A stretch of 64,000 nt of DNA from Chrysaora quinquecirrha (lineage: Eukaryota; Cnidaria; Scyphozoa; Semaeostomeae; Pelagiidae). The DNA is taken from assembly GCA_014526335.1 (NCBI GenBank), contig JACTAT010000273.1:496001-560000 (forward strand), given 5' to 3'. Below, in pieces: positions 20,634-30,299 of the stretch. A program made the position numbers and the translations under genes. Positions within the stretch are counted from its first letter, which is position 1. Each line of letters starts with the position of its first letter. The notes beneath the pieces were generated by a model, which had not been told where the DNA came from, searched no databases, and saw nothing but the letters and a program-made list of their open reading frames with translations.

Positions 20634-21644
20634 TTGATGAAGAATTCGATTTGGTTCTTCCTTCGGGATTTGCTACTGATAGAATGAAATTAGTAGATTT
20701 CACATTTGATTTACCTAATGTATTTCAATTAAACAATCAGAGAAAGTGGGAAATGGCATTGTTGCAAATGACGTTGCCGGATAGAGGAGAAAAATCACTA
20801 CAAGATCAATATTGGTTTTCAATAGCAAATGAGTATGTAACAGTCACAGATGAAGAGGGAAAATTGATTGATTGGGGTATAAATGATTTTTTTAATGGAA
20901 AAATCTATCTTGATAAAGAAATTATTGAAACACGCGATAATACTCTCATGTATTATGAATTCAAAAGGCTTTTCAATGACAGGGTATTGAATTTCCCTGA
21001 GTTTGGTTATGAGATGAAAAACATGTTATCAGTATCATTGATTGGTGGAAAGATACAGTTTGAAATGAAAGACGATTTGAAATCATTGGGATATTCAACA
21101 TATCACGGTAAAACGATAAAATTTACCAGTGCACTTCTCATGAAATTTTCAAGACCTTTTGCACATTTCTTTGGTTTGGAAGATCAAATGAATCACACAT
21201 TGCCAAATGGTTCAACATTAACATACTTTGAATACAAGACTTCTGACAGCATACAACCTCACCAGGCTATGTATCTGATTGTATATAAGAAGAAGGCAGA
21301 TGGAGATCAACTGTTTGAGTAGAATAAAGGATGGTGTTCATTTAAATGAACATACATCTATAAATATAGAATGCGATCTATTGGAAAGTAACTATCTTGG
21401 TGGTATTGAGAAAAGGCGAGTTTTGAGAAAACTAACATTTTACAATACAGATCTCGATACATATGTTAGATATTATGGTCCAAAGAATATAATTTTCACA
21501 CCACTGGAGAGGTTGTAGTTTCAACAAATTCCAATAAGATTGGTAGATGATGATGGGAATCTTATAAAATTAACATCCCTCTATTCCGCAAAGCAATATA
21601 TTTGAGAAACATCACTAACAATTAGAATTAGACCAGTAATATGA
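20630..21644 (+). CDS. Minor-capsid-like protein, paralogue A, frameshifted
   Basis: Begins at ATG 20630 inside the integrase stop. The N-terminal domain has VFQLNNQRKWEMALLQMTLP, and the middle has AHFFGLEDQMN. After a frameshift near 21290 the C-terminal domain reads INIECDLLESNYLGG, YNTDLDTYVRYYGPK and, past a TAG at 21517-21519, IRLVDDDGNLIKL. The final stop (21642-21644) overlaps the next gene's ATG. The domain plan KWE-AL, FFG, CDLL, IR-DDxG matches the gene at 21996-23001, so the two are paralogues. The C-terminal pattern is that of the Polinton penton/minor capsid family as I know it. The exact structural role is inferred. Confidence 0.6.
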
Positions 21645-22003
21645 ATGTAACTTTAAATAATAGACATGTAAATTTTGTTAATCCACTTCCAGTGGATACA
21701 ATTTTGAAATGTAGCATGATTGCTTGTGCGCTATATCGAAAAGAAAAAGATGAGAATGAAAAAGTGTTTGCTGTTTGTTGTGATTTCATTATAAGTAAGG
21801 ATGCTGTTCCTCTATTGGGTCTAGTTATTGACGATTCGCAATCGATTCATAGATCAACTATAAATCCTGCATCGTATAGAGTAACAAGATCTCATATAAA
21901 ATCATTTGATATTAAAATCATCAACTGGGAAACGTTGGAAGATATATCGGATAAATTTGAAGATAATTGTCAGATTGACTTGTATTTCAGCAAAGATGAT
22001 TAA
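21641..22003 (+). CDS. Unrecognised 120-aa beta-rich protein between the two minor-capsid-like genes
   Basis: Intact frame starting at ATG 21641 in an ATGA overlap and ending in an overlap with the next gene's ATG at 21996. It opens MNVTLNNRHVNFVNPLP and alternates short hydrophobic strands (TILKCSMIACALY, VFAVCCDFIISK). It ends IKIINWETLEDISDKFEDNC. No motif that I recognise. The strand-rich pattern and location between capsid-like genes suggest a small structural protein such as a single jelly-roll or cement protein, but this is a guess from context. Confidence 0.5.
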   Translation: MNVTLNNRHVNFVNPLPVDTILKCSMIACALYRKEKDENEKVFAVCCDFIISKDAVPLLGLVIDDSQSIHRSTINPASYRVTRSHIKSFDIKIINWETLEDISDKFEDNCQIDLYFSKDD

Positions 22004-23001
22004 TGACTTTTATCTTACATGTACCAACGATTCAGATTCAGCAATAAAACTTAAAGAACAATTACATTTACATGGAAAATGGGAGGTGGCATTAGTGGAA
22101 ATGGTCTATGAACTGAGCGATAGATTTGTATTTAATCCCGCAGAATTCAAATATGGGAAATATGAACCCTGGCGAATGATGGGATTTTTCCAAATTGGTA
22201 CCGACAAGGTTGGTTTTGAAGATTTGAACGTGAGATTGGTAATATCTGATGAATATACAAAGAAATGGAATCAGGCAGCTGATAAGCGCGAGTATTATGT
22301 ACGTCTTAGTCACCTTATTGGTGAAATCTCAGAGGGAGATGACGTTCATAAATTAACAATGAGAGAAATTGTTTCAATTATGAATGAAGACATTCGCACG
22401 CAAGAGGGAAGAATAAAGGAATATGTAAAAGAATTAGGTTTGCCTTATGAAGATCTGCCACAGTTTTCAATTGTAGATTCAAAAATCAAGATAACCTTTC
22501 CAAAGTACGTTAAAAGAGTTGCATTTGGGAAAAGATTTGTGCAAATTGTTTGGTTTCGTTGAAGCTACAGAAGAATATAATAAAAACATGAATAATGTTT
22601 ATTACAGAGATGTGAGATGGACACCATGTCCATTTACTGGAACTTTTCTAGACAAACCATTAACAGATTATGTATTCAACGCAATCGAAAGAACGACTGA
22701 TGTGGTGGGTGATGAACATTTCCAAGTCAACGCAGAAGGGAAGAATATGTTTATATATTGCTCGTTGTTAGACTATCTTGTAGTTGGAAAAATTAGCACG
22801 CCACTGCTACGCTACATTCCGTTGAAAATTAACAAGCACGTTGTAAATTTTTTTGAATTTGAAAATTTGTTCTACTATCCATTATTATACAACGATATCA
22901 ACGAATTTACTATAAAAGTCTACAACGAATTGGGAAGAGAGATACAATTCTACAAAACAAAGACAACATTCTTGCTACACTTTAGAAGAAAACATGTATG
23001 A
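21996..23001 (+). CDS. Minor-capsid/penton-like protein, paralogue B, one frameshift
   Basis: Starts at ATG 21996 overlapping the previous stop. The N-terminal domain has DFYLTCTNDSDSAI and HGKWEVALVEMVYE, and the middle has SIVDSKIKITFPKYVKRVAF. The frame shifts near 22530 and continues GKDLCKLFGF. The C-terminal domain has NMFIYCSLLDYLVVG, TPLLRYIPL and FTIKVYNELGREIQFYKTK, ending LLHFRRK. The last block (vertex-type ending with LHFRR) is characteristic of the Polinton minor capsid family. The C-terminal half is the clear homologue of the thrice-repeated gene at 34436, 45692 and 52030. The stop overlaps the next ATG at 22994. Confidence 0.7.
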
Positions 23002-23526
23002 TTTCCCAATTTACAAATCAACTCCGTATTTTTACACCTACCAGCGTGGAAGAGGAGTAGGTAGTATTTTCAGGAAAGCCGGATCTATTTATAAAAGAGC
23101 TGTTAAAGCTGCAATGCCGTTAAAGCTGCAATAAGGAAACAAGGTGTAAAAGCTGCTGAGAAAATTTTAAAACCTGTTTTAGAAGAAGAAGGAGAGAAGT
23201 CGGTCGGTCGGATATTAGCTGGTGAGAATGTTGGAGAAGTTGTAAAAAATACTGCCAAATCTTCTATGAGAGGAATTAAAAGGAAGGCTACTGAAGAAAT
23301 CGCCGATGTTGTGAAGAAATCTGTCAAGAAATCGCCTGCTGGTAAGAAATCGCCTGCTTGTAAGAAATCAAGAGTTTGTCCTAAAAGATCTATAAAAGAA
23401 AGCACCATGCGGGGAATATTCATACCTAAGCAGCCAGTGAAGAAAGGAAGAGCTAAGAAAGCTAAGAAACCTGATTTGAAAAAAACTTTGTTGAAGAAAC
23501 TGTTGAAGAAGAATTTGCAACAATGA
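22994..23526 (+). CDS. pX/pVI-like basic core protein, frameshifted by a 17-bp duplication
   Basis: ATG 22994 overlaps the minor-capsid stop by 8 bp. The opening MYDFPIYKSTPYFYTYQRGR with RGRGVGSIFRKAG resembles the Gly-rich, protease-cleavable start of adenovirus-like pX/pVI proteins in Polintons. The frame breaks at about 23116-23132, where GCTGTTAAAGCTGCAAT (23099-23115) is repeated almost exactly. Removing one copy in thought would join it to VKAAIRKQGVKAAEKILKPV and a Lys-rich C-terminus with KKSPAGKKSPACKKS repeats and LLKKLLKKNLQQ. The stop overlaps the capsid start (ATGA at 23523). The role in packing DNA or lysing membranes is inferred from the family. Confidence 0.65.
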
Positions 23527-24848
23527 GCATAAAGCCAGAATATACTGAATGTCCTAGTGAAAGTTTGGATTTATTCTGCCCACCAGTAATTCAAAATGAT
23601 GTCAAGTATTTTAAAGATGTTGAATATTTTCCACAAACTGCTGCTCTCAATGCCTCAAAACAAACTGTTGTGTTTGACATTCCTGCTCAGCCTGATCATA
23701 TGATTGACTTGAATCATTCTTATTTCGTCTCGACTCTAGCTATTAAAAGAGTCGATGGAAGTAATATTGGAAAAACCACTGCAGAATTTGTTGGAGTAAT
23801 AAATAATATTTGTCAATCCATGTGGAAGCAGATAGAGCTGGTTTTGAATGACACTCCCGTCACAGAAGCAAATGGAATGTATGCCTACCAATCTTACTTG
23901 GAAACAATTCTGACGTTTGATGAAACCAGAGCTAAAAACTATTTGAAAATGACAAACTGGGTCAGTGATACGATTGGCAAAGAAAATGTTGGTTTTCCAA
24001 CAACCGCAACATTAAAAAATCTGGGTTTAAATGCAAGATCTGCACCATTTGACGAGAGTGAAAAGGTTAAAGTGTTGACAAAACCTCATGTTAACATTTG
24101 CAATCAAAGCAAATACTTGCTGCCTGGTGTTCGTCTTCAATGGCGATTGAGTCCAAACAGTGATGTGTTTTGTTTGATGAGAAAGACTGGAAACACTTCG
24201 CGCTTATACATTTCCGAAGTGAAACTGGTGCTTCGTCACATACATCTTAAAGATGATGTATTGAAAGGAATTGAAAGAACACTGATGAAAACGAATGCGG
24301 TTTACCCCGTCTGTCAACCTCACATGGCAAGCTACTTAATCAATGCCGCAACAACCAACTGGGTTCAAGATAATGTATTCAATGGAAAGATTCCAAACAG
24401 ATTGTTTTTTGCGCTGGTTGATAATTCATCATTCCATGGAGTGGATGAAGGAAATCCGTTTGAGTTTGAACATGTTACTGTTTCTGCCATTCAAGTGACT
24501 GTTGACAATCAAGAAATTACTCCACCTCTAAGATTGAATTACGATGATGATGATTACTTTGATGCATACAGCCGCTTGGTGACCAGCTTGAATAATTCAC
24601 CTAGTCTAATTGATTATGATAGATTCAAACTAGGATCGGCAATCTATGGGTTTGATTTGACACCTAAAGGAAACTGTGCAGATGAGCAATATTTGCTTAA
24701 AAGAGAGGGTAATCTGAGAATCAGTATAAATTTTGCAAACGCTGTTGACAGTTTAATGAACATTGTAATTTTGGGTGAATTTGATAGGGTCATTCAAATT
24801 GATAGTCATAAAAACATCAAAAATCTAAAGGAAAAGATTTTCTCCTGA
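23523..24848 (+). CDS. Polinton major capsid protein (double jelly-roll, F54H12.2-like)
   Basis: An intact 441-aa frame starting at ATG 23523 in an ATGA overlap. Family landmarks: FDIPAQPDHMIDLNHSYF near residue 50, INNICQSMWKQIELVLNDTP at about 100 with EANGMYAYQSYLETIL, LPGVRLQWRLSPNSDVF at about 200, and YISEVKLVLRHIHL. Then come AVYPVCQPHMASYLI, FFALVDNSSFHGVDEGNPFE and IQVTVDNQEITPPLRLNYDD, followed by VDSLMNIVILGEFD near the end. It forms the icosahedral shell in the virus-like form. The last 17 codons differ from the relic at 3267 (QIDS shared, then unrelated), so the end of the element was probably replaced here. No active-site features are expected. Confidence 0.85.
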   Translation: MSIKPEYTECPSESLDLFCPPVIQNDVKYFKDVEYFPQTAALNASKQTVVFDIPAQPDHMIDLNHSYFVSTLAIKRVDGSNIGKTTAEFVGVINNICQSMWKQIELVLNDTPVTEANGMYAYQSYLETILTFDETRAKNYLKMTNWVSDTIGKENVGFPTTATLKNLGLNARSAPFDESEKVKVLTKPHVNICNQSKYLLPGVRLQWRLSPNSDVFCLMRKTGNTSRLYISEVKLVLRHIHLKDDVLKGIERTLMKTNAVYPVCQPHMASYLINAATTNWVQDNVFNGKIPNRLFFALVDNSSFHGVDEGNPFEFEHVTVSAIQVTVDNQEITPPLRLNYDDDDYFDAYSRLVTSLNNSPSLIDYDRFKLGSAIYGFDLTPKGNCADEQYLLKREGNLRISINFANAVDSLMNIVILGEFDRVIQIDSHKNIKNLKEKIFS

Positions 24849-25183
24849 GGGGAGTTAAACTCCCGACTCTGCATCGCAGCTCACGAGACACCGTCATCAT
24901 CAATTTGATCATGAAAATCATCATCATCCTCATGATCATCATAATTAGTAAATTATTTACTATCTTTCAGGCCAAAGGTTGACAAAGGGCTTATGGGAGC
25001 AATTGCCCCCATCACTTAGTAGGCCTATGTTAAACAATTCCCTTGTAGGCCTATTTATCTTTCTGGTAAGTTTTTTCTAATCAGCCAACCATTATTGGAT
25101 GGTAGAATGCTAGGGTCTGAGTGATTTCAAACCAATTTGCCTTCAAAGCAAAGGTTGATGAAGAAGTATTGGGGTATGTAAAT
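24849..25183. other. Junction region after element 1
   Basis: No gene supported. At 24847-24866 GGGGAGTTAAACTCCC forms a small inverted repeat resembling a tRNA T-arm on the minus strand. At 24893-24945 there is a CATCAT/GATCAT-rich run. The rest is plain AT-rich DNA. Confidence 0.4.
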
Positions 25184-25430
25184 GCAAAAAACCCCACCAC
25201 AACAAGCATAATAACCCACCACAGTACGCATAATAACCCACAACAGTAGAGCTTATCCACCACAGTATGCAAAAAAACCCCACCACATCAAGCATAATAA
25301 CCCACCACAGTACGAATAATAACCCACCACAGTAGAGCTTATCCACCACAGTACGCAAAAAACCCCACCACAGTACGCAAAATACACCACCACAGTAGTG
25401 CGTATCCACCACAATAGTGCATATAGATTT
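25184..25430. repeat. Minisatellite with CCACCACAGTACGCA core, higher-order period about 86 bp
   Basis: About a dozen copies of CCACCACAGTA followed by CGCA or GAGCTT. A longer unit starting AACCCCACCACA is repeated about 86 bp apart (25191 and 25277). The minus strand reads through as Trp/Cys-rich open frames, which are by-products of the repeat. The core is close to the CCCCACCGTACTG repeat of the foldback element at 26.4-28.1 kb. Confidence 0.85.
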
Positions 25431-25496
25431 CCTAGCGTGGATATTAACTGATGAAGATTACAAATATAAAGCTTAGAATGTCTATATATATAAACA

Positions 25497-25675
25497 TAAA
25501 TAGATACTGAAAGAGTTGGATGCAAGCAAATGAAACAGAGAACGATTCTCAACACAATTTTATTCAAGAAAAACTTTTTGCAAAAAGTGTGCAAAAAGCT
25601 TTTCTTGAATAAAATTGTGTTGAGAATCGTTCTCTGTTTCATTTGCTTGCATCCAACTCTTTCAGTATCTATTTA
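25497..25675. repeat. 179-bp palindrome, near-perfect hairpin with about 85-bp arms
   Basis: The left arm begins TAAATAGATACTGAAAGAG and the right arm ends with its complement. The two arms pair almost throughout, with mismatches only near the centre (25575-25600). Similar TATATATAAACATA sequences flank both sides (25483 and 25698), which could be target-site copies. It is a candidate miniature hairpin transposon. Confidence 0.8.
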
Positions 25676-26416
25676 TCGTCATTTTTCGTACCCTATATAT
25701 AAACATAGATACAAAAATACATTAGATAGAGTTTGTAAATGTTAAGGATGTTCTTGCGTCTTCATTTTCAACATTTTTGGGATCGTTAGGGGATCCAAAT
25801 CCATGCTCTGAAACTGGAAGACAAAAACTTTTATTAGTTCAGTCAATATAGAATGTTTAGGAAACACATTGAGATGGAACGATATTGAAAAGTTTGAGGA
25901 GAATTTTACTCATCGAAGAGAACATGTACGAGATTGTTGTACAAAATGGAACAATGTTCCAGCAAAGTCTGTAGTCTACGAGATTCCAGACAGTAAACAT
26001 GTCTTTAAAATATTGATAATAAGAAGATAGGGAGCAAAGACGGACTCGTACTTGCATATGACGGATGCATCCTTATAAATTTTTTATGCACAGCTTTTAT
26101 TGTGTTGGCATGCACCCAGTCATCTTGTTCTTTTAGAGCCTTGATGGTGTCTCCAGTCTCTGCAGCAACCTGGGCAAATTTAAAATCTGACCAGATTTTG
26201 TTTTCTACAATCCTTGCCTTCTCCAAAGATCTGTTCTTCGCCATGTTGGCCACTTTTTGCTTGTAGTTTTGGATTCTATTGAGAAAGAGATTGTCTATAA
26301 ACAAATTGAAATTAATAAAAGGCGAATGAGAAGTATAAACAACATATTATGTAGTAGAACCTTTGTGACATTTATTCCCCGTACATTGTTTGATCATTTA
26401 CATTTTAAACATTATA
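25676..26416. other. Unassigned DNA with two weak open frames
   Basis: A minus-strand frame at 26005-26304 contains NRSLEKARIVENKIWSDFKF and a helical, charged continuation. A plus-strand stretch at 25860-26000 is partly open. I do not recognise either, and neither has convincing splice sites or a partner gene. Confidence 0.35.
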
Positions 26417-28097
26417 ACCCCATGTAATGTCTGTGCAGTACGGTGGCGGATGTTCAGTACGGTGGGGAGGCATCTTGCAGTACGGTGGGGACGCATCTTG
26501 CAGTACGGTGGGGGATGTTCAGTATGGTGGGGGGATACCATTATTGCCATGGTGGATATTCAGTACAATCGGGGGATACCATGATGCCTGTGGGGGGGGA
26601 CACCGAGATTGTCATTGGGAGGCATCATGATTGCTGTGGTGGATATTCAGTACGGTGGGGGATGTTCAATTCGGTGGGGGTAAAATATGATCTTATCAAA
26701 TATTTCTGCTTCGGCATTATTCGTCGAGCCTTTCTCCATTTTAAGCGTTAATCTTAGCTTCTCAAAGCAAATTTGCCCTGGCTTGTAGTGTTTCTTTCAT
26801 GTTCCCAAATGGTTTTGGCACACACGGCAACATGAGTGAATAGCCATCCTCTGAATCTATGTTTTTGTCAATTATACTTCGAAAACCAGGTGCAGGACTC
26901 TTATACAATGCCATCACTAAATTTCGTTCGCTTATACCTTGCTCTCACTCAGATGCTTAGAATCTTGTTCACAGAACACCAACTAAAAAAATAACTTAAC
27001 TTCAAGTAAAAGATCACTTTCATCTGATTCTAAAAATGAAATCTTTTTGGTCGAAATATGTGTAAATTTGACCAATATATTCTAAATGAGACTCAGTCAG
27101 CTTCCTCAGGCATTTTGTTGTATATTGTAAGACGAATTTTACAAGTATTTTCAACTTATAAACGCATCCCACAATGTAAAGCTCTTCAAAGAAGACAAAT
27201 TGTGTGATTGTAAATAGAGCCACTACTGGAGAGGTTGCGTTACACAAACAACATCTTTCGTAAGCCTCAAGGGACGCAATCTTGTCTTGTTTTAGAGTTT
27301 TCTAAGGCTTGCCAGCAAATATTCATTAAAATTGAATTTGCCACAGCAAAATTATGCATGAAATGCTGTATTTTAATCAGTTAAAGCATCTTGTGTACAT
27401 GTTCGCCTTTTATTCCATGAGATCGGTTTACTTTAAGAAACACTTAAGGTTAACTACAGAAAAGAAATTTTGAAATTTTGATCTTTCGTCAATCTGCAAA
27501 GTAGCTCTTTAGCACTTTGGTAATAAAAAATGAAACAAGAAAATTTGAGTATCGAAATCAACCAACATTTAAAAAACAAAGTACTTGTATCCCACTTGTA
27601 TCCCATTGAGCTTTGAGAAGCTAAGATGAATGCTTGAAATGGAGAAAGGCTTGACAATTATTGCTGAAGCAAAAATGTTTAGCCCCCATCTCTGATTTAT
27701 GATGATTTAGAGGATTACATCATATTTTACCCCACCCTACCCAGAGATATCCCCCCACCGTACTGAATATCCGCCACAGCAATCATGATGCCTCCCCACG
27801 GCAATCTTGGTATCTCCCCACAGACATCATGGTATCCCCCCACTGTACTGAACATCCGCCACCGTACTCCCAGATGCCACCCCATGGCAATCATGGTATC
27901 CCCCCACAGTCATCATGGTATCCCCCAACCGTACTGAATAGCTGCCCCAGCAATCATGATGCCTCCCAATGGCAATCATGGTATCCCCTCACTGTACTGA
28001 ATATCCACCACGGCAATCATGGTATCCCCCCACTGTACTGAACATCCCCCACAGTACTTCACATCCCCCACCGTACTGCACAGACATTACATGGGGT
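26417..28097. mobile_element. Foldback-type non-autonomous DNA transposon with repeat-filled arms
   Basis: The outer ends are inverted copies: ACCCCATGTAATGTCTGTGC at 26417 and its complement ending at 28097. Inward, both arms carry arrays of CAGTACGGTGGGG(GAT) (26437-26690; complement CCCCACCGTACTG at 27730-28075). They then share TAAAATATGAT, CTTTCTCCATTT and CTTAGCTTCTCAAAGC to about 26770 on the left and from about 27607 on the right, so arms are about 350-490 bp. The 0.8-kb centre has only frames shorter than 80 codons and no transposase motif. ATTATA occurs at both flanks as a possible target duplication. Movement would need a transposase from elsewhere. Confidence 0.75.
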
Positions 28098-28821
28098 GAT
28101 TATATCACATAAAATATCATGAAATGAAAGAAGTATTCAAACATAAACTCGTCTTCTACGAAGATTTCTCCATTTAATTTGTGAGCAGACATAGCTACTA
28201 CTCAGTAAAAAATTATCGACTATTGCTCGCTCAAAACTGAGAGAACTACTGATCAGTTGAGAATGATTGGACGTTATGATACATGTGAAGAACGGGATGC
28301 TTCAAGATTAACAGTGTTTTTTATGCATCATTGTATATTTTTTTATGCTTACATCTATTTGGGAGGAACATTCTTCTCTTTTGTAATTTCTGGACATTGT
28401 AAATAGTTGTGTACAAGTTTTTTATGCCGACATCTATTTGAGATGAGCATCTTTCCTTTTTGTTATTCCTGCACATGTTTATAATACAACTTGAGAAGGT
28501 TGTGTTAAACATTTTTCTCTTTTGTAATTCTTGCAAATCGTCAATAGTTGTATTCTAAAAAACGTAATGTTTAATACAGCAGTAAGCGTCTGTTGCAAAG
28601 CCGCATTTTTTCCTTTGTAATTTCAGCTTAATTGTAAACACCATATATGCAATGTACTTAACTCACGTGAGGCAAACAGGGCATGCCAAAAACCTGAAAT
28701 TAAATCATACGATGCATGTTCTACATATCTATAGAAATGAGCATTTTGTATCACTACTGCTAGGCAACTACACTTTGTAATTATATGGTGTAAAGGATCC
28801 TAAAGTTATTTTAAGCTGACG
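28098..28821. other. Non-coding region with three degenerate repeats, possible promoter of next gene
   Basis: At 28320-28560 a unit of about 80-90 bp containing CTTTTGTAATT(T/C)CTG and ATAGTTGT is repeated roughly three times. An AT-rich TTATATGG box at 28779 lies about 40 bp before the ATG of the two-exon gene. No other gene is supported. Confidence 0.4.
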
Positions 28822-29677
28822 ATGGACTTTATACAGCAGTCCACATGCGCTATACATACAAGGTTACTACAGGAGAGACACTCAGATAGCATTCGACACA
28901 TAGAGACAAAGTTTTCAAGAACTCAAGAGCAATACAAAATCGACAAGATATTTGAAGATAGCGAAGAACAACACCAACAAAACAATAACAATGAAGGTAC
29001 GTAAAACGTTAATTATTAGTGAAATTGTTCTGGAGACTTTTTTCTGTTACTGCGTTCTGTTCTTCAATTTTCTGTTGGGTTCTTTTGCGTTTCGCTTTTC
29101 TTGTATGTTCATTTGTGAGCTCTTTGTCAGTTCTTTTTCTCGAAGATGATTTTTTCGGTAGAATTATTACCGTGTCCCATTCTGTCTCTTTATTTTTGCT
29201 GTATTGTCTTTGATGAACTACTCTAGTGTTGTCTTCAGCATGTTTGTGGTTGACAATGACATCTAATCTAGGTTTCTTGCAATTACCATAGTGCATGAAA
29301 TTTGTTAAATTGAAGTTTTTTTTTCTCCAGAGAACGATTTTGAAGAAGAGGGCTGGAGCAAATGGATAGCTGATTTTTTAACTTCACCACAATCACCAGC
29401 AGCAGCGGCACACCCAACACCATCATCATCATCACCACCACCATCATCAGCAGCACCGTGCTCATTCCAAACAATCTCAATCTCAACATCAACATCATTA
29501 TCATCCATATCGTCTCCATCATCACTTTTAAACATTTTACAATCGCACCCGACATCATTATTATCATTATCATCATCATCATCATCATCAAAACAACCAG
29601 CACCAGCACCAGCATCATCACAGCAAGCACGGAAACATTTCCTAATCTGCTCAATAGAAAAGCCAGACACAGAATAG
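28822..29677 (+). CDS. Two-exon gene of unknown function with Ser/Pro-rich tail
   Basis: Exon 1, 28822-28996, starts MDFIQQSTCAIHTRLLQERH and ends in an Asn-rich run at a GAAG|GTACGT donor in phase 1. Exon 2, 29331-29677, follows a strong TTTTTTTTCTCCAG acceptor whose two leading bases restore the frame. It reads FEEEGWSKWIADFLTSPQSP, then long Ser and Ala/Pro runs, then QQARKHFLICSIEKPDTE and TAG. The matched phase and strong splice sites support a real gene of about 173 aa. GWSKWIADFL may form an amphipathic helix; the rest is low complexity. I do not recognise it. Nearby virus-like cassettes raise the possibility that it belongs to one, but there is no direct evidence. Confidence 0.5.
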
Positions 29678-29694
29678 TTGTAAGTATTCAGTAA

Positions 29695-30046
29695 TTACAA
29701 TTTTTCCCAATCAGACAGATAATTATAATGTTGTCCAGCAATAACATCCAACTTTTTGAATTTTTCTGTTAAACTTGTGTCTTTGGACCAATTTGAGAAG
29801 GAGTTGGCTTTTTGTGTATTTGAATGACTGAAAAAAATCATACAGCGAATCCTCGACGAGATCTGTTCAGAACATTCTTTGTCCATTTTTACTAGGAATT
29901 CCATTTGTTTTGCTGAATTTCCCTTAGCAGCAATTAGTTTTCCAAGAAAGTTGGAAAGTTCAGATTTCACATATTGAACAGCACTATCCTGAGCAATGAA
30001 TTCAACGGTATTAATATTAGATTCCATATCATGTTGCAAAAGAGCT
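29695..30046 (-). CDS. Unrecognised ORF cut by retroposon insertion
   Basis: A minus-strand frame of about 110 codons reads MESNINTVEFIAQDSAVQYV, VKSELSNFLGKLIAAKGNSA and then KKLDVIAGQHYNYLSDWEKL to a stop at 29695. It is helical and charged with no known motif. At its 5' side it meets the poly(T) (30047-30075) that marks the 3' end of the first retroposon, so its original start may have been displaced. It is convergent with the two-exon gene. It could be a host exon or a lost virus-like gene. Confidence 0.35.
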
Positions 30047-30299
30047 TGCTTTATTTTTTTTATTTTTTTTTTCATTCAGGCATCTAGGCCAAGATGGCCC
30101 TCTGCCATAACCTTTACAACTTAAGATAATCAATTTATCTACACCACAGTATTAGGTATTAGCTATTATTATTACAAGCAAATAAGACATTATTATTAAT
30201 ATTACAATTTACTAACTACATCGAAAGCCTAAGCTTTTAATAACATGAGTAAGATTAATTAATTAATATCTGATTAAGATTTCAAATTTTTAACAAACG

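Larger units (their letters stand above)
17694..24842 (+). mobile_element. Polinton-like virus-like element 1 (capsid, ATPase, integrase module), truncated
   Basis: Nine or so same-strand genes are packed with 4- to 8-bp overlaps or short gaps. They include a packaging ATPase, a chromodomain integrase, minor- and major-capsid-like proteins and Lys-rich core proteins, the set that defines Polintons/Mavericks. Protease and polymerase B, which follow the capsid gene in the relic at 2.0-4.5 kb, are absent. Similarity ends within the last capsid codons, near 24810. No terminal inverted repeat could be identified by eye. In-frame stops and frameshifts in four genes mean the copy is not active as assembled. 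Confidence 0.85.

Noticed and set aside
24847..24866. tRNA gene end as an integration site
   Set aside because: Only a T-arm-like hairpin is visible; the D and anticodon arms cannot be found.
25081..25642. Trp/Cys-rich minus-strand ORFs
   Set aside because: Read-through of the CCACCACAGTA minisatellite; no start, motif or conservation.
27829..28041. Pro/His-rich plus-strand ORF
   Set aside because: Translation of the CCCCACCGTACTG arm repeat of the foldback element.
29283..29670. Asp-rich and Met/Leu-rich minus-strand frames
   Set aside because: They are reverse readings of the Ser/Ala/Pro repeat (CATCATCAT) in exon 2 of the plus-strand gene.
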